A stretch of 64,000 nt of DNA from Pantoea eucrina (GTDB lineage Bacteria; Pseudomonadota; Gammaproteobacteria; Enterobacterales; Enterobacteriaceae): assembly GCF_002095385.1 (NCBI RefSeq), contig NZ_MIPP01000015.1, forward strand, positions 1 through 64,000, given 5' to 3'. Made by a program: the position numbers and the translations under genes. The notes under the pieces are model-generated. The model ran no database searches. It was not told where the DNA came from and was given only the letters and a program-made list of their open reading frames with translations. Each line of letters begins with the position of its first letter. Within the stretch, counting starts at the first letter, position 1. Of the stretch, positions 9,320-16,140 are shown piece by piece.

Positions 9320-9925
9320 TTACCGGCGTAGCCGCTCCTGGTACCAGCTGCTCAGCGCCTCTTTTACGTCTGCCGGAAGCGCCGCCTGATGATGGCCAGA
9401 GATCGCTCCTTCCAGTGCCAGCAGCGTTTTCAACCCGACATGCTTGTTGACGCTGCGCAGCTTAAGCCAGCTCTGTCGTGACCCCATCTCCTGCAGTGAT
9501 TCCACTGAGCTGATCCCCGCTTTATGCAGCATCAGCTCCATACGCAAACTGAGATTAGGAAGATCTTTGAGCCGCAGCGAAATATGTTTTACTGCGGCAT
9601 CAGCCTGTGCCGCCTGCAGGGAGCTGGCTGACAAACTGATCAGCTGTCTCCTGTCCTGCCATAGCTGCTGATCCACTTTGAAGTAGCTCAGGGTGACAGG
9701 GATACCGCGCTTGCGGTAAACCAGCGGCTCCAGCGGCCGCTGAACGGCATAAAGCCGCAGCGCCTCACTGGCGCGCAGGTAGAGCGTGTCATTATCAATA
9801 TAGGCGAACACCACGCGCTCAATAGCCAGCGCATAGCCGCCAAACTGCGTACGCGACTCTATATCTCCCAGAACCGACAGGGCGTCGATCGATTGTTCCA
9901 CTACCTCATTTTTTCGCTTCATCAT
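9320..9925 (-). CDS. sxy: Sxy/TfoX competence regulator
   Basis: The roughly 201-residue protein has the two TfoX domains. The N-terminal one includes IESRTQFGGYALAIE and LYLRASEALRLY; the C-terminal one includes LKDLPNLSLRMELMLHKAGI and LLALEGAISGHHQAALP. Sxy works with CRP at CRP-S promoters to activate competence genes. AGGAAAAGGG sits six bases before two tandem ATGs; the first of these (9925) is chosen over an ATG further upstream at 9940. E. coli Sxy has 209 residues. It sits divergent to sulA, as in E. coli. Confidence 0.9.
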   Translation of the reverse strand: MMKRKNEVVEQSIDALSVLGDIESRTQFGGYALAIERVVFAYIDNDTLYLRASEALRLYAVQRPLEPLVYRKRGIPVTLSYFKVDQQLWQDRRQLISLSASSLQAAQADAAVKHISLRLKDLPNLSLRMELMLHKAGISSVESLQEMGSRQSWLKLRSVNKHVGLKTLLALEGAISGHHQAALPADVKEALSSWYQERLRR

Positions 9926-10080
9926 GTCCCTTTTCCTCATTCCTTGTGCAGGGTATTTCCTATAAAACAGTGACTATTCATTTAGTTAGAAGATAAAAAA
10001 AACGATTTACTGATTCAACGAATAAAACGCTTTTGGTGCCATCTTCTGCCAGTTTTGAGAGACATTTTCAGAAAATGAAG

Positions 10081-10109
10081 TTGATCTCTGTTAATTTAAA
10101 CAGTACTGT
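10081..10109 (+). promoter_or_regulatory. Probable sulA promoter
   Basis: TTGATC (10081-10086), a 17-base spacer and TACTGT (10104-10109) form a plausible sigma-70 promoter 35 bases before the sulA start codon. Both LexA boxes overlap the spacer and the -10 element, as expected for an SOS-repressed promoter. Confidence 0.6.
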
Positions 10110-10123
10110 ACATTCATCCAGTT
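10086..10123 (+). promoter_or_regulatory. Two abutting LexA (SOS) boxes upstream of sulA
   Basis: The first site has the perfect core CTGT-TAATTTAA-ACAG (10088-10103). The second, CTGT-ACATTCAT-CCAG (10106-10121), differs from CTGT-N8-ACAG by one base. The flanking TA at 10104-10105 is shared by the two 20-base sites. Their position over the promoter predicts tight LexA repression of sulA. Confidence 0.82.
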
Positions 10124-10143
10124 CACTACTGAGCGAGTATATT

Positions 10144-10635
10144 ATGCGCACGCATTTCTCTGGCCCTGTTGATCGTTCCTCCTGGTTAGCGCCTTCCACT
10201 GCAGTTCAGCCGTCAATGGGCGGTATAACGGAATTACGCTACAGTGAGCATCCTGGCATGATGCAATTGCTTCTGCTTCCGGTGCTCAAACAGCTGAGCG
10301 AACAGTCACGCTGGCAGCTCTGGCTGACGCCAGCGCATAAAGTCAGCCGCCGCTGGATCCAGCAGTCTGGTCTGCCGCTTGAGAAAAGTATGCATATTAC
10401 TGAATCAGACCGGATCAGTACGGTTGAGAACATGGCGAAAGCGCTGCGTACCGGAAATTACAGCGTAGTGCTTGCCTGGATACCCTGTGAACTGCATGAG
10501 AATGAGCGTCAGATGCTGCAGCTGGCAGCAGAAGAAGGCGAAGCTTTGGGTCTGATTATGCGACCGGAAGAAGCCGATATCATTTCTGCCAGACAACCCG
10601 GAAGCACAAAAATTCCCTCGGATTTGTTTCATTAA
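10144..10635 (+). CDS. sulA: SOS cell-division inhibitor SulA
   Basis: The 163-residue protein blocks FtsZ polymerisation after DNA damage and is removed by Lon. The conserved core MQLLLLPVLKQLSEQSRWQL, WLTPAHKVSR and ALRTGNYSVVLAW matches E. coli SulA. The C terminus KIPSDLFH keeps the terminal histidine required for Lon recognition. The N-terminal roughly 35 residues are variable. ATG 10144 was chosen because earlier in-frame ATGs (10033, 10075) lie upstream of the promoter and LexA boxes. It is divergent from sxy and followed by a terminator. Confidence 0.93.
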   Translation: MRTHFSGPVDRSSWLAPSTAVQPSMGGITELRYSEHPGMMQLLLLPVLKQLSEQSRWQLWLTPAHKVSRRWIQQSGLPLEKSMHITESDRISTVENMAKALRTGNYSVVLAWIPCELHENERQMLQLAAEEGEALGLIMRPEEADIISARQPGSTKIPSDLFH

Positions 10636-10637
10636 GT

Positions 10638-10671
10638 AAAAAGTGAGATTTATCTCAGCTTTTTTTTCCGG
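10638..10671 (+). terminator. Intrinsic terminator after sulA
   Basis: AAAG-TGAGA, loop TTTA, then TCTCA-(G)-CTTTTTTTT forms a stem with one bulged G and a run of eight T on the plus strand, three bases after the sulA stop. Confidence 0.75.
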
Positions 10672-10823
10672 CCTGTTGCCGCTAAGCTACTGATAATGTT
10701 CCCGCCAGTCAGGACAAGGGCTTAGCTGCAATTCTCTATTTACAGACCGAAAATTTTGCCCCGTCAATTGTTAAAATGTGTGTATTTACACCTGTTTTTT
10801 TACCTGCTCACCTCACATCATAC

Positions 10824-10851
10824 TTGTAAGTTTTCAATCTCGTTGTAGACT
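10824..10851 (+). promoter_or_regulatory. ompA promoter
   Basis: TTGTAA (10824-10829), a 16-base spacer and TAGACT (10846-10851) closely match the corresponding E. coli ompA upstream sequence, which shares most of this block. The stretch 10672-10823 between the sulA terminator and this promoter shows no gene. In E. coli this stretch carries CRP-dependent control, but I did not identify a clear CRP site here. Confidence 0.65.
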
Positions 10852-10854
10852 TTA

Positions 10855-10984
10855 GCTCGCCAGGGTGCTCAATAACCTCCGTTTTTTCGGTAGAGTCATA
10901 AGCGAGCGTTCAGACCCGGCGAAGGATTACAACCAAGAGCAACCTTTTTGCTCATTGCCTATTTGGATGATAACGAGGCGCAAA
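10855..10984 (+). promoter_or_regulatory. Long ompA 5' untranslated leader with probable MicA target
   Basis: About 130 bases of leader precede ompA, as in E. coli, where the structured leader stabilises the mRNA. The last part, GGATGATAACGAGGCGCAAA, keeps the ribosome-binding region that the sRNA MicA pairs with in E. coli. The middle of the leader is more diverged. The leader is open in the ompA frame from 10865, but the signal peptide at 10985 fixes the true start. Confidence 0.6.
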
Positions 10985-12058
10985 ATGAAAAAGACAGCTA
11001 TCGCAATTGCAGTGGCACTGGCTGGCTTCGCTACCGTAGCGCAGGCCGCTCCTAAAGATGACACCTGGTACACCGGTGCTAAACTGGGCTGGTCTCAGTA
11101 TCACGATACTGGTTACTACGGTAACGGTTACGCGAACAACGACGGTCCAACTCACGAATCTCAGCTGGGCGCAGGTGCTTTCCTGGGCTATCAGGCGAAC
11201 CCATACCTGGGCTTCGAGCTGGGCTATGACTGGCTGGGCCGTATGCCTAACAAAGGCGACAACATCAACGGCGCATTCAAAGCGCAGGGCGTTCAGCTGG
11301 CAGCTAAACTGAGCTACCCGATTGCTGATGACCTTGACGTGTACACCCGTCTGGGTGGCATGGTATGGCGTGCAGATTCTACCCAGAACAACACTCTGAC
11401 CGGCGAACGCCGCAGCGACCACGACACCGGCGTTTCTCCGCTGGCTGCAGTGGGTGTTGAATACGCAGTGACCAAGAACTGGGCAACCCGTCTGGATTAC
11501 CAGTGGGTTAACAACATTGGTGATGCAGGTACCGTTGGCGCGCGTCCAGACAACGGCATGCTGAGCGTAGGCGTTGCATACCGCTTCGGTCAGGATGAAG
11601 CTGCTGCACCAATCGCTGCACCAGCTCCGGCACCAGCTCCGGTTGTTGAAACCAAGCGTTTCACTCTGAAATCTGACGTGCTGTTCACCTTCAACAAATC
11701 TACCCTGAAGCCAGAAGGTCAGCAGGCTCTGGATCAGCTGTACAGCCAGCTGAGCTCAATGGATCCTAAAGATGGTTCCGTTGTAGTTCTGGGCTTTACC
11801 GATCGCATCGGTTCAGACCAGTACAACCAGAAACTGTCTGAGAAACGTGCTCAGTCTGTTGTCGACTACCTGGTATCTAAAGGTATCCCGGCTAACAAAA
11901 TCTCTGCACGTGGCATGGGCGAATCCAACCCGGTTACTGGCAACACCTGTGACAGCGTGAAAGGCCGTAATGCCCTGATCGACTGCCTGGGTCCAGACCG
12001 TCGCGTTGAGATCGACGTGAAAGGCATCAAAGACGTTGTAACTCAGCCACAGGCTTAA
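10985..12058 (+). CDS. ompA: Outer membrane protein A
   Basis: The 357-residue precursor has a 21-residue Sec signal peptide ([21 protein letters not shown], cleaved before APKDDTWY). An eight-stranded transmembrane beta barrel occupies about residues 22-195. An Ala-Pro hinge (repeated APAPAP near 250) leads to the periplasmic OmpA-like peptidoglycan-binding domain, with [19 protein letters not shown] and the paired cysteines of [25 protein letters not shown]. It anchors the outer membrane to the cell wall and is a phage and adhesion receptor. Codon use is that of a highly expressed gene. It appears monocistronic. Confidence 0.98.
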   Translation: MKKTAIAIAVALAGFATVAQAAPKDDTWYTGAKLGWSQYHDTGYYGNGYANNDGPTHESQLGAGAFLGYQANPYLGFELGYDWLGRMPNKGDNINGAFKAQGVQLAAKLSYPIADDLDVYTRLGGMVWRADSTQNNTLTGERRSDHDTGVSPLAAVGVEYAVTKNWATRLDYQWVNNIGDAGTVGARPDNGMLSVGVAYRFGQDEAAAPIAAPAPAPAPVVETKRFTLKSDVLFTFNKSTLKPEGQQALDQLYSQLSSMDPKDGSVVVLGFTDRIGSDQYNQKLSEKRAQSVVDYLVSKGIPANKISARGMGESNPVTGNTCDSVKGRNALIDCLGPDRRVEIDVKGIKDVVTQPQA

Positions 12059-12068
12059 GTTATCGCGT

Positions 12069-12098
12069 AAAAAAAACCCCGCTCCGGCGGGGTTTTTT
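12069..12098. terminator. Bidirectional terminator between ompA and matP
   Basis: AAAAAACCCCGC (12071-12082), loop TCCG and GCGGGGTTTTTT (12087-12098) form a perfect 12-base stem. A and T runs on both sides let it serve ompA and the convergent matP. Confidence 0.92.
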
Positions 12099-12113
12099 GT
12101 TTCTGCTATCTGC

Positions 12114-12578
12114 TTACTTTTTGTTCTCTTCGCTGCCTAAGATGGCCTGCAGATCCTGCTTTAACGTAGACATCTGACTGGCATATTTCTCTTTCCGTTC
12201 GGCATCTTCAATCAGCTGTACAATTGTCTCAGAGAGCGTGCAGTGGCGACGCTGCGCCAGGCCCGCCAGCCGTTGCCACACCAGATATTCTAAATCGATA
12301 GATTTTTTACGCGTATGCTGGTGTTCAGCATTGAAGTGACGCTTGCGGCGGGCACGTATGGTTTGCTTCAGGCGATTTTCCAGACCCGGATGAATATGCT
12401 GCGCAATCCACTGGTTCACCTCAACCGGCGTATTTTCCAGCGCAAGCAGCGCGTCAACCGCAGCCTGTGCCGCGCTGAGCTCCAGATAGCGGGTGATTAG
12501 CTCCCCCTCCCGATGTTTTTTCACCAGGTATTTCCATTTCCATCCACTTTCCAGATTTTCAAGCTGCTGGTATTTCAT
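12114..12578 (-). CDS. matP: Ter macrodomain organiser MatP
   Basis: The 154-residue DNA-binding protein recognises matS sites and condenses the terminus macrodomain, also linking it to the division machinery via ZapB. The start [21 protein letters not shown], the ribbon-helix-helix region [23 protein letters not shown] and the C-terminal coiled coil ([21 protein letters not shown]) match E. coli MatP. The ATG at 12578 was chosen from this match and from the GGTGGGATT upstream. Divergent lonH lies on the other side. Confidence 0.95.
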   Translation of the reverse strand: MKYQQLENLESGWKWKYLVKKHREGELITRYLELSAAQAAVDALLALENTPVEVNQWIAQHIHPGLENRLKQTIRARRKRHFNAEHQHTRKKSIDLEYLVWQRLAGLAQRRHCTLSETIVQLIEDAERKEKYASQMSTLKQDLQAILGSEENKK

Positions 12579-12707
12579 CGGAATCCCACCGTGACCACGT
12601 AACAACTTAAGAATAACAGCTTTTTTGCGCGATGCAGCAACGAAAAACATGTTGCTCCTGTCACATTCACTACCGGAACTCGCCGTGATAAACCCGGTTG
12701 TATCCTG

Positions 12708-12713
12708 TATAAT
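12708..12713 (+). promoter_or_regulatory. Possible -10 element of the lonH promoter
   Basis: A perfect TATAAT, preceded by TG, lies 35 bases before the proposed TTG start. No good -35 is visible at normal spacing (GTGATA at 12685-12690), so this is a partial promoter call. It supports a lonH start downstream of it. Confidence 0.4.
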
Positions 12714-12747
12714 CACGCTTTTCCTAAATCAGACTAATGCGAATATT

Positions 12748-14493
12748 TTGACCAGCAACCAACTTACGTGGCAAGCCCTGCAGCCAGATAGCACCCCCTG
12801 GCAGACCCTCTTTTCAACGGTTTCACTGAAAGATAGCGATAGCCTTGCCGCGGTTCAGCCGCGTTTGCTGAATGCGCTGGCGCATTTACACCATCAGTCT
12901 GCGGGTTTTCCGCTGCTACTGTTACGCAGCCAGGAAAATAGCGACTATCTCGCCTGGATTGCCGGGGCCGCACGGCGTTTTCAGCCTGATGCCGGGCAGC
13001 TCTATGGCGGTGACTATCATGTGATGGGCGACACCGTTACGCTGCTGCCGCCTTCAGACATCAACCGTCCTTTTACCAGTAGCGGCGGCGTGTTTTATGC
13101 TGACTGGATCGAAGCAGAGCAGCTGTTTGGCTGCGTGCGTCAGTATAAGGATCGCGTGATGCCTGAGCCCGGGCTGCTGCATCGCGCTAACGGCGGCACG
13201 CTGATCCTCTCCATTAATACGCTGCTGGCACAGCCCCTGCTCTGGCTGCGCCTGCGCCGGTGTATCGAACTGCAGCGGTTTGAGTGGTATTCGCAGGATG
13301 AGCGACAGCCCCTGCCGGTGACAATTCCAGCTCTGCCGCTTAGCGTCCGCCTGGTTCTGTGCGGCGATCGCGATGCGCTGGCCAGCTTTCAGGAGCTGGA
13401 TGCCGAAGTGCACGAAATGGCGCTCTACAGTGAGTTTGAAGAGAACCTGCAGATTGCCGATGAGAGCGATATGCTCAACTGGTGTCAGTGGGTTCTGACG
13501 CAGGCAGCACGGGCAGACCTTAATGCACCGGAGGCTGATTTCTGGCCACCGCTGCTGACGGAAGCGGTACGTTTTTCCGGCGATCAGGATACGCTGCCGC
13601 TCTGTCCGCGCTGGCTGAGGCGACAGCTGCATGAGGCCGCCCTGCACGGCGACATCATTAATGGTGAAGCGCTGACGGAGGCGCTTGAAGCACGCCAGTG
13701 GCGGGAAAACTACCTTACTGAACGCATGCGCGATGAGATCCTGCTAAATCAGATCATGATTGAAACAGATGGCGAGGTTATCGGACAGATCAATGGCCTG
13801 TCGGTTATTGAGTTTCCGGGGCACCCGCGCGCCTGGGGTGAGCCGTCACGTATTACCTGTGTGGTGCACCCAGGCGATGGTGAACTCAACGACGTGGAGC
13901 GTAAAGCTGAGCTGGGCGGTAATATTCATGCCAAAGGCATGATGATTATGCAGGCCTATCTGATTGCTGAGCTGGAACTCGATCAGCCACTGCCCTTCTC
14001 CGCTTCGATGGTGTTTGAGCAATCTTACTCTGAAGTGGATGGTGACAGCGCCTCGCTGGCAGAGCTGTGCGCATTAATCAGCGCGCTGGCTAATCAGCCG
14101 CTGAGCCAGCAGATTGCGGTGACCGGCTCTGTTGATCAGTTTGGTAATGTGCAGCCGGTCGGTGGCCTCAACGAAAAAATCGAAGGCTTTTTTCATGTCT
14201 GCCAGGCGCGTGAGCTGACCGGTAAGCAGGGCGTCATTCTGCCTGCCTCTAACGTGCGTCATCTCAGTCTTAGTCAGGAGATCGTTGACGCGGTGAAAGC
14301 AGGAGAGTTTCATCTGTGGGCAATTGACCGTATCGATGAAGCCCTGCCGCTGCTGACCGGCGTGGCGTGGCAGAGCGAGAGCGGTGAATCGCTGCTGACT
14401 ATGATTCAGACCCGCATTACGCAGTTTAACCAGCAGGAATCTGCACCCCGCCCGTGGCCGTTACGCTGGCTCAACTGGTTTAACCACAAATAG
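12748..14493 (+). CDS. lonH: Lon-like protease LonH (YcbZ), probable TTG start
   Basis: The roughly 581-residue protein (E. coli YcbZ 586) has a C-terminal Lon serine-lysine protease domain. The catalytic serine lies in SEVDGDSASLAELCAL and the catalytic lysine in PVGGLNEKIEGFFH. The N-terminal half is diverged and shows no intact Walker A motif, so ATP dependence is doubtful; the substrates are unknown. A TTG at 12748 aligns with the E. coli start and is preferred. The frame is open back to an ATG at 12625, but that lies inside the divergent matP promoter region and before a TATAAT at 12708-12713. Confidence 0.88.
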   Translation: MTSNQLTWQALQPDSTPWQTLFSTVSLKDSDSLAAVQPRLLNALAHLHHQSAGFPLLLLRSQENSDYLAWIAGAARRFQPDAGQLYGGDYHVMGDTVTLLPPSDINRPFTSSGGVFYADWIEAEQLFGCVRQYKDRVMPEPGLLHRANGGTLILSINTLLAQPLLWLRLRRCIELQRFEWYSQDERQPLPVTIPALPLSVRLVLCGDRDALASFQELDAEVHEMALYSEFEENLQIADESDMLNWCQWVLTQAARADLNAPEADFWPPLLTEAVRFSGDQDTLPLCPRWLRRQLHEAALHGDIINGEALTEALEARQWRENYLTERMRDEILLNQIMIETDGEVIGQINGLSVIEFPGHPRAWGEPSRITCVVHPGDGELNDVERKAELGGNIHAKGMMIMQAYLIAELELDQPLPFSASMVFEQSYSEVDGDSASLAELCALISALANQPLSQQIAVTGSVDQFGNVQPVGGLNEKIEGFFHVCQARELTGKQGVILPASNVRHLSLSQEIVDAVKAGEFHLWAIDRIDEALPLLTGVAWQSESGESLLTMIQTRITQFNQQESAPRPWPLRWLNWFNHK

Positions 14494-14504
14494 GGGCATT
14501 GCCC

Positions 14505-14522
14505 GGCGTACAACTGTTCGCT
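14505..14522 (+). promoter_or_regulatory. FabR-like palindromic operator upstream of fabA
   Basis: GCGTACA-AC-TGTTCGC (14506-14521) is an inverted repeat with one mismatched pair, 40 bases before the fabA ATG. It resembles the palindrome bound by the unsaturated-fatty-acid repressor FabR at fabA and fabB. The palindrome is seen; the assignment to FabR is from memory of the family. Confidence 0.55.
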
Positions 14523-14560
14523 AATATTCGGGCTTCACTAAAAGAAGGCATATTGAGAAC

Positions 14561-15079
14561 ATGGTAGATAAACGCGAATCCTATAGCAAAGAAGACCTGG
14601 TTGCCTCAGGTCGCGGCGAACTGTTCGGCGAAAATGGGCCACCGCTGCCCTCTGACAACATGTTGATGATGGACCGTGTGGTCAAAATGACCGAAGATGG
14701 CGGCAACTTCGACAAAGGTTTTGTTGAAGCTGAACTGGATATCCGCCCCGACCTCTGGTTCTTCGATTGCCATTTCAAAGGCGATCCGGTTATGCCTGGC
14801 TGTCTGGGCCTGGATGCCATGTGGCAGCTGGTTGGTTTCTATCTCGGCTGGTTAGGCGCGGAAGGCAAAGGCCGTGCGCTGGGCGTGGGCGAAGTGAAGT
14901 TTACCGGTCAGGTGCTGCCAACAGCGAAAAAAGTGACCTATAAAATTCACTTCAAGCGCGTAATCAACCGCAAGCTGGTGATGGGTGTTGCAGATGGTGA
15001 AGTCTTTGTTGACGGTAATCTGATCTACACCGCTACCGATCTGAAAGTCGGTCTGTTTAAAGATACCTCTGCGTTCTGA
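14561..15079 (+). CDS. fabA: 3-hydroxydecanoyl-ACP dehydratase/isomerase
   Basis: The 172-residue enzyme dehydrates 3-hydroxydecanoyl-ACP and isomerises trans-2 to cis-3-decenoyl-ACP, the branch point for unsaturated fatty acids. The catalytic histidine is His71 in [15 protein letters not shown], and the partner aspartate is Asp85 in GLDAMWQL (counting Met1). The length equals that of E. coli FabA. The gene stands alone between lonH and rmf and has its own probable operator and a strong terminator. Confidence 0.97.
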   Translation: MVDKRESYSKEDLVASGRGELFGENGPPLPSDNMLMMDRVVKMTEDGGNFDKGFVEAELDIRPDLWFFDCHFKGDPVMPGCLGLDAMWQLVGFYLGWLGAEGKGRALGVGEVKFTGQVLPTAKKVTYKIHFKRVINRKLVMGVADGEVFVDGNLIYTATDLKVGLFKDTSAF

Positions 15080-15090
15080 TCCTGCTTAAC

Positions 15091-15116
15091 AAAACCTCCG
15101 CCGCGGCGGAGGTTTT
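15091..15116. terminator. Bidirectional terminator between fabA and rmf
   Basis: A perfect 26-base palindrome built from AAAACCTCCGCC and its complement folds into a GC-rich hairpin with TTTT on each exiting strand. It lies 12 bases after the fabA stop and 23 bases after the end of the convergent rmf. Confidence 0.88.
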
Positions 15117-15138
15117 CCCTTTGCTGACATCCGGCAGG

Positions 15139-15306
15139 CTACGCCACCGCCGACCTGTCCTCCATGGCCTGACGCCAGCCTCCCAGCCAGTGAGACCGCG
15201 CATCGATCAGTTGATAGGGGCACAGCTCCTTAGAGCGGCCAGTAATGCCGGCCTGATAACCGCGTGAATGTGCACGTTCTAAACGGTCTCTCTTCTGTCT
15301 CTTCAT
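15139..15306 (-). CDS. rmf: Ribosome modulation factor
   Basis: The 55-residue basic protein starts MKRQKRDRLERAHSRGYQAG, continues with GRSKELCPYQ and SHWLGGWRQAMEDR, and ends SAVA. It is nearly the same as E. coli RMF. RMF binds 70S ribosomes in stationary phase and converts them into inactive 100S dimers together with HPF. The small size explains why automated callers can miss it. It lies convergent to fabA. E. coli rmf is controlled by ppGpp and CRP; no clear site for these was identified here. Confidence 0.96.
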   Translation of the reverse strand: MKRQKRDRLERAHSRGYQAGITGRSKELCPYQLIDARSHWLGGWRQAMEDRSAVA

Positions 15307-15394
15307 ACCGCGTTTCCCTCATTTTAGGTCTGGTGGAATCTGGTGGAAAGAAAGAGTGGCGAATTAATGTTCAGCCACAGTAAAGTTCTAACCC

Positions 15395-15418
15395 CAATGC
15401 GCAGAAAAAGCAATGCGC
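15395..15418 (-). repeat. Paired CAATGCGC repeat upstream of rmf
   Basis: CAATGCGC occurs at 15395-15402 and again at 15411-15418, 16 bases apart centre to centre, about 90 bases before the rmf start. The rest of 15307-15499 holds no gene that I can support. The spacing of about one and a half helical turns could suit a regulator dimer or may be chance. Confidence 0.35.
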
Positions 15419-15499
15419 AAAATTCACGCCAGCGTCACGGTTTTGCCGTTAAAACGACATAAAGAAATGTCAAAGCAGTGTCTATGTTTCTGATTAGGC

Positions 15500-15551
15500 A
15501 AAAAAAAGCCCCCGATCTCCGGTGCAACGTTGCTACGAAGAATCAGGGACT
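15500..15551 (-). terminator. Terminator of the pqi operon
   Basis: On the minus strand AGTCCCTGAT pairs with ATCGGGGGCT over ten bases (with G-U pairs) around a loop that itself contains the palindrome GCAACGTTGC. A run of T follows. It lies about 22 bases beyond the pqiC stop. Confidence 0.75.
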
Positions 15552-15573
15552 TAGCAGTTATCTAAACCAATTC

Positions 15574-16140
15574 CTAATTTAGCGAAGCCACACTGTCCGC
15601 GATCTGCTGTGCGGTCTGCTGCCAGCCTGCAGCCAGCGTGCGGACCAGCGCATCATAACCATCCTCATTTTGCGGCAACGTCACACTAAAGCTGCGCTTG
15701 ATAAGCTGATCCTGATGCTGCAGCAGCCATTCACCGCTGACCACGACCCGCCCGTCGTAACGTCCCTGAAAGCCACTTACGCTGACGTTAAGCGTATCGT
15801 AGCCCTCTCCATGCGGTGACGCGGCGACCACGCGGCCCGGCAGCGCCTGGCTCAGATTAGTAATCAGCGTCTGCTGCAGCTGCTGATCGAGCGGGCTGGC
15901 CCAGAGATTGTTGGTGGCAATGACATATTTAACATCGCTGGTCTGATAAACCAGTCCGTTGCCTGCCAGATAATCAGGCACGTTCACATGTTCCACCCAG
16001 AGCATCGGCTGGCTGCTGCCCGCGCTGCTGGCGACGCGTACCGTACTGCTGCCTGCCGGCAGCTGATAGTAGGTGGTGTCGATGGTTGTGCTGCACCCTG
16101 CCAGCAGCAACATAGCTCCTGCGATGATGGCTTTTTTCAC
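15574..16140 (-). CDS. pqiC: Outer-membrane lipoprotein PqiC
   Basis: The 188-residue protein has a lipoprotein signal, MKKAIIAGAMLLLAGC, with lipidation at Cys16. PqiC is the outer-membrane partner that forms a ring capping the PqiB tunnel in the PqiABC lipid-transport system. The mature protein belongs to the ABC-transport auxiliary lipoprotein family. Its start overlaps the pqiB stop by four bases, indicating translational coupling. It is the last gene of the leftward operon. Confidence 0.94.
   Translation of the reverse strand: MKKAIIAGAMLLLAGCSTTIDTTYYQLPAGSSTVRVASSAGSSQPMLWVEHVNVPDYLAGNGLVYQTSDVKYVIATNNLWASPLDQQLQQTLITNLSQALPGRVVAASPHGEGYDTLNVSVSGFQGRYDGRVVVSGEWLLQHQDQLIKRSFSVTLPQNEDGYDALVRTLAAGWQQTAQQIADSVASLN

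Noticed and set aside
10033-10143. N-terminal extension of SulA to an earlier ATG
   Set aside because: It would place the LexA boxes and promoter inside the coding region; homologous SulA proteins start near 10144.
10865-10984. 40-residue N-terminal extension of OmpA
   Set aside because: The true signal peptide starts at 10985; the extension is the untranslated leader read in frame.
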